Shown here: in pieces, positions 1-8,979 of the stretch
How the letters are laid out: each line of letters opens with the position of its first letter
Numbering within the stretch: the stretch's first letter is position 1
Assembly: GCF_021155775.2 (NCBI RefSeq)
Contig: NC_060232.1
Span: 9,369,257-9,433,256 of the forward strand
DNA from: Neodiprion pinetum
Lineage: Eukaryota; Arthropoda; Insecta; Hymenoptera; Diprionidae
Length of the DNA stretch: 64,000 nucleotides
Reading direction: 5' to 3'
Position numbers and translations under genes: made by a program
The notes under the pieces: generated by a model
Databases searched by the model: none
What the model saw: the letters and a program-made list of their open reading frames with translations, nothing else
Told to the model about the DNA's origin: nothing

Positions 1-94
1 CGTTTGCCCTTTATTTTGAAACGTTGTATGTGCTTAAGGCGCGTACATACGAATTACTTTATATTCTATGTGACTCGCATGTAATATCGTTACA
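1..94 (-). repeat. 3' LTR, partial (start of U3 only)
   Basis: These 94 bases match 6649-6742 without a mismatch. On the minus strand the LTR begins TGTAACG at position 94, directly after the polypurine tract. By comparison with the 980-base right LTR, about 886 bases of this copy lie to the left of the window. Confidence 0.95.
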
Positions 95-105
95 TCACCC
101 CCCCC
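95..105 (-). other. Polypurine tract of the retrotransposon
   Basis: On the minus strand eight G residues followed by TGA abut the TGTAACG start of the 3' LTR. This is the expected position and composition for the plus-strand DNA primer of an LTR element. The remaining non-coding stretch up to the pol stop (106-408) is the element's AT-rich 3' untranslated region; I see no frame in it. Confidence 0.8.
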
Positions 106-408
106 ATTTTCGAGATTGTTGTGAGAACGAAAATATCGAAAATTACTCGTTATCCTATATTTGCAGTAAAATCTAAAAACCTCTCTTTAAATTACTTCTT
201 ACTTATCAATCATTCAATCCATTCATCCTTCATCATTCATCATTAAAATTATCATTTTAAAATCTAATCACATTTTCTTTTAGCAAACATTTTGTTTAAC
301 TGGACTTACATCTAAAAAATTCTATAATCTATGCATGTTGGACTTATTAGAACATTTGAAGGATTCATGACGAGTTTTTCGTGAATTTTCATTACAAAAA
401 ATTATCTG

Positions 409-3400
409 TTATTTAGCACTTGGATTTGTGGGCTGATAATATTTGCGTAAACTCACACGATTGAAAGTTCCCAAGTTTTTGTTTTTATTTTTTGTATCTA
501 TTAAATTATATGCATTTTCATTAACTTTTTTGTTTATTTTGTACGGACCTTTAAACAAATGGAAGAATTTGTGTGTTAATTTATCGATAGCGGAGGATGG
601 ATATGGTACACGTAGTAAAACTAGATCTCCTTCATTTAAAATTACAGTTGAAATTGATTTTTGATTCCGGCTTCTATATTCAAAATTTTTCTTCAAGTTT
701 TCTTTGGCTAACAATATTTTAATATCGTGACTATTTTCAATTCTGTCTGGAAATTTTACAATTTTTGTTAATTCATCATGCGCTGTTTTATTAAAATGAA
801 GTTCGTATGGAATAAAACCGGTGCTATGGTGTGTTGTTAAATTTAATAATTTTTCGATTTCTTTGACATATTTTGCCCATCTAGTATGCTTATCATTGCA
901 GAAGGTACGGAAAAATCTCCCCAGTTCTCTCATCACTCGTTCAGTAGGATTGGATTGTGGGTGTCTAATTGATGAATAGCAAACTTCTACTCCTTGTTTT
1001 TCTAATTCGACTTTCCATCTAGCAGCTGTGAATTGAGTTCCATTGTCGGATAGCAATCTTTTTGGTTTTCCTACGTTTTTAAAGTACTCGTTGATTATTT
1101 TATTTAATGCTATTGTTGTAGTAGCTCGTTTTATGGGGTATAACGTAACTAGTTTTGAAAATGCATCTATTGCAACTAACAAATATTGGACTCCCCCAAT
1201 AGATCTCGGCAGAGGGCCATAGAAGTCAATTGTAGTCAATTCGTTCGGGTGATCAGCTGTTACCTGCTTGTACTTTCCTTGCATGCTGTAGGATAATGCC
1301 TTTGTTCTTTGACATGTGTCACATGCTTGAATACGTTTTTTGATACCTTCTCTCATTTTTCGCCAGTAATAATATCTGTTAATATATTGGTATGTTTTAT
1401 ATACACCCATATGACCTATTTTTTCATGTACAGAAATTACGAGTAAATCTACTATACTTTGTGGGATTACTACTCGCCAATTTTGATCGAATTTACTTTT
1501 ATAAAACAACAAGTCTTCATGTACTTTGTAACAACCATCAGATGAATCTGTATTGCATTTATTTATGATATTTTTCAATTCCTCATCTTTTATTTGCAAT
1601 TGTTTTAAATTTTTCAGGTTTCTTATCAACGTTGGATTCATTTTAATAGTTTGAGATGCGATTTTGTTTAGTTCGAGTTCTACATTATCTACTAGCAGTT
1701 GGTTTATTTTTGCTATTAGTAACTTGTTACGTTCGTTTGTACTTTGTTTCCCGTTGATATTTCGGCTGAAAAAATCTGCCACCACATTATCTTTTCCTTT
1801 GCAATGCTTGACTGTGAATGTGTACTGTTGTAAGATTACAACCCATCGTGATAATCGTGGACTTAAAAACGGTGCTGTATTTATAAAAGTTAATGCTTTA
1901 TGATCTGTTATTATTTCAAATGGACTTCCAATTAACCAAATTCTAAATTTATCTAATGCATACATTATTGCCAGTAATTCCTTTTCCGTAGTTGTGTAAT
2001 TTAATTCTGCTTTCGACAAACATTTACTTATAAGTGAAATAATTTTATGGTTATCTTCCTCATCAATTTGGTACAAAATCGCACTTATTCCAAGATCGCT
2101 TGCGTCTGTTTGTACTCTACATATGACGCCAGGTAAATAGTGATTAAGGGTTACACAGTTTATAAAACTTTCCTTTATCTCTTTAAATGCTTTCGTATGT
2201 TTCTCTGTCCATCTAAACGGTGTATTGTCTGTTAATAAATCTCTCAAGGGCGTGACATAGTTCGAATATTTTATGCTAAACTGCCGGTAAAAGTTACACG
2301 CTCCTAAAAATCGTTGTAAAATCAATTTACTTGTTGGTACTGGAAATTCTCTAATCACCTTGATTTTGTCTGGGTTGGGACTAACTCCCTCAGGTGTTAT
2401 AACGTATCCGAGAAATGCGATTGACTTCTTACAAAAAAGTGACTTATTTAGACGAAGTGTAAAATTGTGTTTCATTAAACGATCAAATATTAGGCTTAGG
2501 TGTTTCATATGAGAATCAAAATCAGTTGAGGTTATTAAAAGATCATCTATATAACAAGTCAGAAAGGAGGTAAATTCATTACCTAATGCCATATTTAGGG
2601 CACGTATGAATCCACTTCCTGCCGTCTTGAGACCAAATGGAATTCTGCAAAAGTGGTATAAAGTGCCACCGTGTAAAAAAGCTGTATATTGACGTGAATT
2701 TCTCTCTAGCGGGATTTGCCAATATCCATGTGTTAGATCAGTAGATGTCATGTATTTTACACCATGATATTTTCTTAATAATTCATTTATTGGTGGTGGA
2801 CATTCGTTATCAGACTCAATTATGTCATTTATATATCTGGCATCTAAACATAACCTCACTCCATTCTCCCTCTTTTGTACTATTCGCAATGGATTGCAGT
2901 ATTGACTATTTGATCTTTCTATAATTCCTGCTTGAAGCATTTTCTTTATCTCTGCATCTACTGCTTCTCTAAGTTTAAATGGTACCGGGTATGATTTTTT
3001 AACGATTGGCTTGTCTTTTAGTAATTTGATAGAGTGTTCATAAATGTTTGTACATCCGGCTTTCTCTGAAAATAGTTTTTCATATTTAATTAGCAATTTT
3101 TCCAGCTCAGCTTTTTGCTCTTCACTTGTACCCATAAGATTATTCGCGATCGACCGGACAGATTCGAAAAAGTTTTGATCATTTGTTTGAGATCTTGTTA
3201 CTTGAATTTGTTCTATTAAAATTGATTCGATATTTTCATCCAATTTATCTTTCAAAAAATTGTGATCTTCCGATTCTACTGTTTTCTGGCAAACTAAATT
3301 CTTTTTGTAAAAATTATGGTCTTGTGATTCTATTGTTTCTGCGTTATTTTGTTCATGTTCGTTTACATTTTGAAATACAGATTCATTACATTTTATATTA

Positions 3401-4380
3401 TTTTTTACACACATCAAATTTAGATTTTCTAATTCATTATTTCTCGGATTATCTCTTTGATCTACCGATGCAATTTTATCAAATTCACTTATTGCTACAC
3501 ATACATTTTCCTTATCTACTAAAATATTTTTATCAATTTCATCATTTTCTACAAAAATATATTTTAAATTTATTTCTGTTTCTTCATCAATTTTATTCTC
3601 TTCTACACAATCAGATTCATTGTCAATTTGCATCACATTTTCATGTGTTTCTGACATTTTATCATCATTATCACATTCAGGATCTTTAGTTGTGATATTT
3701 TCAAAAACTGTTTTTATATCTTCATCATCATTTTTATTTTCTTCATTATTATTCTCTTTCTTTGAATTCTTTTTAAATATTTCTTTACCTATTTTTTCAT
3801 GTTCTTTTTCTGAATCTTCAGTTCTTAAAATTTTGATATATATTTTCGCGTTTTGTGCAAATGAGCTCAACCTTTCCGCAGGTTCCCGGTCGTATGAGAA
3901 AAGTGGTGGAGCTATTACTTTACCTTTAATACTAATTGTTTTCTGACCGTAATCTAAAACTACTTTATTAATATCAAGCCAATCGTTACCAAAAATCACA
4001 CTACTAGACAGATGCGGTATAATTAAAAAAGCTGTTGTGATTTTCTGCGATCCCATATGAACATCAACCAAAATTTGTCGCTTAACCGCTGTGGGCTTTT
4101 TCCCAATTGCTGGTAAAACTACTACATTTGTAACTGGTAGTTCATTTAAACTATGATTACCTTTGAGAGATTTATATACTTTTTCAGACATACATGTTAC
4201 TTGGCTTCCTGAATCAAATAAAGCTACCATTCGATAATTTAACACATTTATTACTACATTTGGACCCTTCGATAAGTTTTGTTTTACTCTTTCAATTTTT
4301 TCTTCAGCATTACCAATTTCGTGCATTAAGTCCTCAACTAAATTTGCATAATCCCAACTCGATGTCGGACTTATACACAT
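409..4380 (-). CDS. pol: Retrotransposon Pol polyprotein (protease, RT, RNase H, integrase)
   Basis: The 1323-residue frame is counted from the ATG at 4380, but it is open from 4404 and is probably entered by frameshifting from gag. Domains in order: aspartic protease with DSG at about residue 56; an acidic Asn/Glu-rich spacer at about 190-400; reverse transcriptase at about 455-640, with FGLKTAG and the catalytic YIDD at 610; RNase H starting near TDAS at 758; and integrase with an HHCC zinc finger (H985, H990, C1020, C1023) and acidic residues D1052, D1112 and E1147. The last two are separated by 34 residues, one fewer than the classic 35. All key catalytic residues I looked for are present and there is no internal stop. 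The C-terminal tail is basic, and I see no chromodomain. Confidence 0.96.
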   Translation of the reverse strand: MCISPTSSWDYANLVEDLMHEIGNAEEKIERVKQNLSKGPNVVINVLNYRMVALFDSGSQVTCMSEKVYKSLKGNHSLNELPVTNVVVLPAIGKKPTAVKRQILVDVHMGSQKITTAFLIIPHLSSSVIFGNDWLDINKVVLDYGQKTISIKGKVIAPPLFSYDREPAERLSSFAQNAKIYIKILRTEDSEKEHEKIGKEIFKKNSKKENNNEENKNDDEDIKTVFENITTKDPECDNDDKMSETHENVMQIDNESDCVEENKIDEETEINLKYIFVENDEIDKNILVDKENVCVAISEFDKIASVDQRDNPRNNELENLNLMCVKNNIKCNESVFQNVNEHEQNNAETIESQDHNFYKKNLVCQKTVESEDHNFLKDKLDENIESILIEQIQVTRSQTNDQNFFESVRSIANNLMGTSEEQKAELEKLLIKYEKLFSEKAGCTNIYEHSIKLLKDKPIVKKSYPVPFKLREAVDAEIKKMLQAGIIERSNSQYCNPLRIVQKRENGVRLCLDARYINDIIESDNECPPPINELLRKYHGVKYMTSTDLTHGYWQIPLERNSRQYTAFLHGGTLYHFCRIPFGLKTAGSGFIRALNMALGNEFTSFLTCYIDDLLITSTDFDSHMKHLSLIFDRLMKHNFTLRLNKSLFCKKSIAFLGYVITPEGVSPNPDKIKVIREFPVPTSKLILQRFLGACNFYRQFSIKYSNYVTPLRDLLTDNTPFRWTEKHTKAFKEIKESFINCVTLNHYLPGVICRVQTDASDLGISAILYQIDEEDNHKIISLISKCLSKAELNYTTTEKELLAIMYALDKFRIWLIGSPFEIITDHKALTFINTAPFLSPRLSRWVVILQQYTFTVKHCKGKDNVVADFFSRNINGKQSTNERNKLLIAKINQLLVDNVELELNKIASQTIKMNPTLIRNLKNLKQLQIKDEELKNIINKCNTDSSDGCYKVHEDLLFYKSKFDQNWRVVIPQSIVDLLVISVHEKIGHMGVYKTYQYINRYYYWRKMREGIKKRIQACDTCQRTKALSYSMQGKYKQVTADHPNELTTIDFYGPLPRSIGGVQYLLVAIDAFSKLVTLYPIKRATTTIALNKIINEYFKNVGKPKRLLSDNGTQFTAARWKVELEKQGVEVCYSSIRHPQSNPTERVMRELGRFFRTFCNDKHTRWAKYVKEIEKLLNLTTHHSTGFIPYELHFNKTAHDELTKIVKFPDRIENSHDIKILLAKENLKKNFEYRSRNQKSISTVILNEGDLVLLRVPYPSSAIDKLTHKFFHLFKGPYKINKKVNENAYNLIDTKNKNKNLGTFNRVSLRKYYQPTNPSAK

Positions 4381-4401
4381 CGAGCTGTTTATTAGTTTAA
4401 A
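4355..4401 (-). other. Programmed -1 ribosomal frameshift signal between gag and pol
   Basis: Read on the minus strand, the last gag codons are TTA AAC followed by the TAA stop. With the preceding T they form the heptamer T TTA AAC (4401-4395), a canonical X XXY YYZ slippery site in the gag frame. The pol frame is exactly the -1 frame. It has a stop at 4407-4405 and is open from 4404 onward, so the switch must happen here. Seven bases after the heptamer, an 11-bp stem (arms 4387-4377 and 4365-4355, one G-U pair) closes an 11-base loop. Slippery site, spacer length and stem all fit -1 frameshifting. The activity itself is inferred. The alternative is independent initiation at the pol ATG at 4380. 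Confidence 0.85.
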
Positions 4402-5606
4402 TTTCTATTTGGACTGGTTTGTAAATTATTGGTGTTAGTTTGCATTTGAGTTTGTAATGACTGTATCTGATTATTGGTTCCTGAGAAATAAGGTGGTGGA
4501 TAATTGACGTTTGGTAAATTCATTTGGTTGCTTGTTGATGTTTGAACTTGCGGTTGATATTGCCATGGTGATAAGTTTGTACCAAATTGAGGATTTTGAT
4601 AAAAGTTGTTTGCAGCATTTGGATAATTTTGTTGCCTACTTGTATTATTTATCTGTTGCTGTTGTTTATGTTGAATTTGCATGTTGTTTACATTATTCAC
4701 TTGATTGTTGTTACTTTGATTTTGATATTTGTGTTTATTATTGTTTCTTTCTTCATAATTTACATCTAATTGCGATAAAGCTTGTTCTATTATTTTTGTA
4801 TCCGCCATATTCACAGTTGCTAGAGTATCACGAATTTTATATGGTAATTGTTGGATAATGGTATAGTTTATTTCGAACTGGTCTAGTTTCGGTAATAGGT
4901 ATTTTGCTTCCTTAAGCTGTTTAAAAAAATATGTTTGAAGTGAACCATCCTGTTGATTATACCTTCTTGAACTCCACCTTGTTTTGACTTTAACTTGGAT
5001 TGGAATGGAATAAAATTTATTTTTAAAGGCTTCTTTAAAATCATTATACGTGTTGATAGTTTCTTTACTCGCTTCCCACCATATTTTTGCTCTACCTGAT
5101 AATTTACTTTCGACTATCGACAATTTACACTCTTCCTTCACACATTTTAACCTGAAATAATTTTCCAAATTTTCCAAATATTCAATAGGATTTATAACTT
5201 CTTCATCTGTAAACTCGGGAGCTTTGGCATCAATGTGACTTCGTTGCAAACTTACTATTAACTCACTCACCGATATTTGATCGTTATTGGTAACTGGTTG
5301 TTGAACTGGATTCTGTATCTGTTGAAGAGCCTGTCTTTGTTGTTCGTTCTGGAGCTTCAACAATGCGACTTCGTTTGCCAGCTGTGCGTTAGTTGCTTGT
5401 TGTGCCTGTAGCTGTTCAATCGCATTTCGTAAACCCGCGAAACTCGCCATTTCCTCCTTCAAACGCTCCAGTTCTCCCTCCATCTCGCCTGTATTATTTC
5501 GTATTTGACTATTGCCTGCTTTTGATATGTCAGGTTCTGACCTCCTTGGTTTATTTGTGATCCTTGACCTAGTTTTAACAGGTGTTCTTTTAATCGTTGG
5601 TGCCAT
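4392..5606 (-). CDS. gag: Retrotransposon Gag
   Basis: This is a 404-residue structural protein that would form the element's particle. A heptad-rich, Gln-rich coiled-coil stretch at about 45-100 is followed by a retrotransposon capsid region at about 135-250, with WW near 180 and a TRWSSRRY segment near 210. The C-terminal third is Gln/Asn-rich. No CCHC zinc knuckle is present, so any RNA binding probably relies on basic or Asn/Gln-rich sequence. The ATG lies about 140 bases downstream of the primer site. The frame ends in TAA at 4394-4392, directly after the slippery heptamer that leads into pol. Confidence 0.93.
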   Translation of the reverse strand: MAPTIKRTPVKTRSRITNKPRRSEPDISKAGNSQIRNNTGEMEGELERLKEEMASFAGLRNAIEQLQAQQATNAQLANEVALLKLQNEQQRQALQQIQNPVQQPVTNNDQISVSELIVSLQRSHIDAKAPEFTDEEVINPIEYLENLENYFRLKCVKEECKLSIVESKLSGRAKIWWEASKETINTYNDFKEAFKNKFYSIPIQVKVKTRWSSRRYNQQDGSLQTYFFKQLKEAKYLLPKLDQFEINYTIIQQLPYKIRDTLATVNMADTKIIEQALSQLDVNYEERNNNKHKYQNQSNNNQVNNVNNMQIQHKQQQQINNTSRQQNYPNAANNFYQNPQFGTNLSPWQYQPQVQTSTSNQMNLPNVNYPPPYFSGTNNQIQSLQTQMQTNTNNLQTSPNRNLN

Positions 5607-5746
5607 GTACTTTTGAAATTCTTATATTTCTATTTATCGCGTAATATATGTTTCTTACAATTACTACCTAAGGTCAATCATACAAACATTCAACGACGAA
5701 GTTTCAAATTTAATCCTATGTTTACTTTCTTTATGTCTAAACTTTA

Positions 5747-5759
5747 TGTTCGGGCGCCA
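5747..5759 (-). other. Primer binding site, complementary to tRNA-Lys 3' end
   Basis: The minus strand reads TGGCGCCCGAACA. This is complementary to the last 13 bases, including CCA, of the animal tRNA-Lys that also primes several retroviruses and Osvaldo-type elements. It sits three bases downstream of the end of the 5' LTR, whose last bases are CGTTACA. The leader from here to the gag ATG is about 140 bases and shows no other feature. Confidence 0.9.
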
Positions 5760-5762
5760 TTT

Positions 5763-6742
5763 TGTAACGGTTTTTTTTTTTTTTTTTTTTTGAGGTTCAA
5801 CCGATACGTTTTGATTTTATGTTATATTAGAAATCTACATATATTCAATAAACAAAATACATTAAATCAGGAGGAAACAATGTAGAACACAGATTATTTG
5901 AGTTTTGGTATAACCTTTTAAAAGAACAGGCAATCATAGAAAATCTCATTCACTCTTTCATTCACACGTTAAAATTACTCAATGCGATTACCGACGTTTT
6001 GTATATAATTATTCTGGTAAAATTTTTGTACCATATTAACGAAAGACTGGCTCTCTTTTCCTTTATGGTTCAAATTTAAAAATGATTCTAGTGAAAGAAT
6101 GAATCTACTGACAAAGGACTCTAAATTATGGTGAGATTACAATAAAGTTAACAGACGAAGATATAAAATACTGACTTAAGAAGGCTATTACAGATTTGTG
6201 GCACAATCCACCTACAAATCAGTAATGAAAAGATGACTTAGCTCGGAATATCTCTGATGAAGAGAGGTGGCCTAACGGCTCCGTAGATGATCATGGATGT
6301 TGAAGTTCTTTGATATTCCTTTTATAGAATCGGTCTTCACCGATTATACTGCGTGGTCGTTCGTCGATCAGATATTTGGATTTGTTCTTTAGGCTCACAG
6401 GCTCCGAAAGATTGGGATTGCGTTGGGTTACACTTCTTGTATGAATCGTCGTCTCAAATTTTTTTTTTTTTCAAACATTTTTTTGGCTTGTTTTGTTTTC
6501 CCAAATGTTAACGAAATTATAAGAATGTGAATATGACAGGACTAGACTTTATATCGACCGTTCGCTTCGACCCCGGCTCGCAGAGAGAGAGAGTTACACT
6601 TATTTCACCGGATAGGTGATCTTGACCGACGTGACACCTAGAGTTAAGCGTTTGCCCTTTATTTTGAAACGTTGTATGTGCTTAAGGCGCGTACATACGA
6701 ATTACTTTATATTCTATGTGACTCGCATGTAATATCGTTACA
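5763..6742 (-). repeat. 5' LTR, complete (980 bp)
   Basis: On the minus strand the LTR starts TGTAACG at 6742 and ends CGTTACA at 5763, a 7-bp terminal inverted repeat with TG...CA ends. It holds an A-run close to its 3' end (complement of 5771-5790), a second T/A run near 6460 and a short GA repeat near 6580. Its outer edge cuts the coding sequence of transporter A, which reads on in frame for 58 bases to a stop at 6684-6682. A canonical AATAAA follows at 6663-6658. Confidence 0.93.
6658..6663 (-). promoter_or_regulatory. Possible poly(A) signal inside the LTR
   Basis: AATAAA on the minus strand, 19 bases past the stop codon that transporter A acquires inside the LTR. It could polyadenylate a gene A/LTR chimeric transcript. 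It is also part of the element itself, since the same sequence is in the left LTR fragment. Whether it is used is inference. Confidence 0.4.
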
Positions 6743-8979
6743 CCTTCTACTTCTACCTCTTCTATTGTTTCTGGTAGCTTTTTCATCGACGTTTCTGAAA
6801 GAAGTAGTAACAACAACACGGCGAGCACTATGCTGCATCCAAAAGTAATGAGAGGAAGAACCGTCGAAATTTCAGACTGTAAATATACATGAATCACGTG
6901 TTGATCGAACTAACTTTTCTCGGAATATTCATTACTCGAAATTTTTTCAGCTTTGACTCACCAAGTCGACGATCATAGGTGCTGCCACTCCACCGAGCCG
7001 AGCAATAGCTGAACAAGTTCCAACGCCAATATTTCTAACTGTTGTAGGATACTGCTCTGATGTGAAGATGTAGAGGGTTGAATATGAGACTGTGATTGAC
7101 AATTTTCCCATCATGGCCAAACCCGTCACTAGCCATGTCATGTCTGAAACATAAAATTAAGGGATATTCAGAATCGACGACGTGTGTACGTTATTTCTAC
7201 GGACATCCGTTTGAACTTCACCCACCGACAGGAACGAAAACTGCCAAAAATAACGATATGGACGAGAGCATCATAAAGCCGCCCAAAATAACCTTCCTCC
7301 GACACTTGTCAATGGTGAATACTAAGAATGCAATTGCGGGTAGCTCCACGATGGCAGAAATGGCAGAATTTATGTAAACACTGCCTCCAAGGTTCGCGGT
7401 GTTCCATGATAGACCGTAATACGTGCAATTGTTGACAAACCTGACGATATTGATGTATGAAAATGTTCATTATCAGAAACTTCACCTACGATGACATATT
7501 GGGATCAAGTCTGTACCTTACCAAATAATGACGAGTATCAGACTCCTTTTCCTGATATTTGGGTATCTCAGTAGATCAAGCAATGATGATTTTTTACTGT
7601 TTGGCTTGTTTTCACTTCCTATTATCAGCAGTTCGTCCAATGTATCCCGCGGTAATTTCACCCCATTTTCCATCGATGCCTTGTGAAGTATATTCATTGC
7701 TTCTTCCACACGCCCTCTGCTCAGCAGCCATCGTGCAGATTCAGGAATGGACCTAATCGTGTTTAATATATGAAACTAAAGTTACGAAACGGGTGTTGTT
7801 TTACTCTTACCACGATAATGCCAGGAATAAAAGGGTAGGCGCGGTATAAGCCAGCTGTAAAATTCTCCAGTTTCTTATGTAGTATGCAAAACTGACCGTA
7901 AGAAGACAACCTCCCATAAAGAAGAAAGTACTAGTCGCAGTTGGAATTTTCTTGTTTCGATAAACCATCTCGATTGCTATGAAAAAAAAAATTGCACAAG
8001 AATCGCAGTCACATCAAAATCAATATCGAATTTCTCTCGGCAGGAAATATGCGATATCTCTACATAATTGTCTGAGATATACAAATTAATCTAGACTCTC
8101 ACCAGCAACGTAAGCCACAACGTAAAGTCCAGTACTCGTTGTCGCTACAATCATTCGGAAAATTACGAACATCGTGACATTAGGCGAAGCAGCGACCAGT
8201 AGTCCCGAAATTAACTGCAAGACTGAACCCCATATCAGAGTTCGCTTGCGTCCATATTTGTCGGATAAAGCACCGAGAGTCAAAACTCCCATCATCACTC
8301 CTAGCATGAACAGTGACTCGCTGGTAGTTTTCAACCACGCATCATCGCATATCAGATTCCACTGAAAATGTGAAACCCCATAATTTTTCCTTGATAAGCT
8401 CCAACTGAAAGGTGCTACTACGAGTCGTTAAAGCGTGGTCGTTGAAGGTTACATATGACTATGAATAAACGATTAGCGATAAGTTGATCCCGTAATGCAG
8501 TTCATTTCGTTCAAGTTTTGATAGTTGAACGCTCATATGACTTGTTTGAAGCAACAAGATTGAAGATGTTCCGTAAACTGAAGACTTACTTCGGTTGTGG
8601 CAGTTGTTCCGTATTGGCTGTCATCGTAGGCAAAAGAGGCACACTTCACGACACGAGGTGTCGACGGTAAATTGCCCTTCGTTGTTAGTAGCTTAGAGCG
8701 AACTCCTTCAGTTTGGTTATACGGTTTACACTGCGACGAAATTTGTGTCGCGTTATCCCATGGATACGTAATGTTTGCCGTATATAGTCCCGGAATGTAT
8801 GTTGCATTTCTTTGGTCTTCCTCGGGTGTCAGACACCTGAATTTTGGTTTGCCTAACAGGAAAATTGTGCCCATAACGTGAAAGGCGCTGGTTAATGATG
8901 GTATAAAGTTAACAACGAATACTCTTCGTTGGTACGGGCCCATTTCTCCAATGTGTGAAATAACGTCGTCGTAACCCAT
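6682..8979 (-). CDS. Orct: Orct-type organic cation transporter, copy A, 3' end replaced by LTR
   Basis: An SLC22/major-facilitator carrier, expected to move small organic cations or related solutes across the plasma membrane. Coding exons, 5' to 3': 8979-8590, 8361-8103, 7976-7811, 7752-7522, 7440-7226, 7143-6962, 6876-6743. All have GT-AG borders and the same phases as copies B-D. Visible features: the start MGYDDVISH; a large extracellular loop with N-glycosylation sites in exon 1; the MFS loop motif GALSDKYGRKR in exon 2; PESARWLL in exon 4; and SEQYPTTVRN in exon 6. The last native codons (IEEVEVEG) run into the retrotransposon LTR, giving about 20 foreign residues before a stop. The predicted product is about 545 residues against 549 for copy B. 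The normal last exon, if it survives, lies left of the window. I used ATG 8979 because B and C start at the same motif. Confidence 0.88.

Larger units (their letters stand above)
1..6742 (-). mobile_element. Ty3/gypsy LTR retrotransposon, apparently intact, inserted in Orct gene A
   Basis: The element reads on the minus strand as 5' LTR (5763-6742), primer site (5747-5759), gag (5606-4392), pol (4380-409), polypurine tract (95-105) and 3' LTR (94 down to beyond the window). The 94 bases shared by the two LTRs (1-94 and 6649-6742) are identical, and both frames are open, so the insertion looks recent. The order protease, reverse transcriptase, RNase H, integrase places it in Ty3/gypsy (Metaviridae). 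Only about 300 bases separate the pol stop from the polypurine tract, so there is no env. The tRNA-Lys primer and long LTR recall the Osvaldo group, but that placement is a guess. The right edge interrupts the coding exon of transporter A. The left flank lies outside the window, so a target-site duplication cannot be checked. Confidence 0.96.

Noticed and set aside
106..408. Possible env or third frame in the retrotransposon
   Set aside because: Only about 300 bases lie between the pol stop and the polypurine tract, with no open frame of note. The element is env-less.
3183..3946. Long plus-strand open frames opposite pol
   Set aside because: They are antisense to the acidic Asn/Glu-rich spacer of pol, whose complement naturally lacks stops and gives Phe/Leu/Ser-rich translations. 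No independent support.
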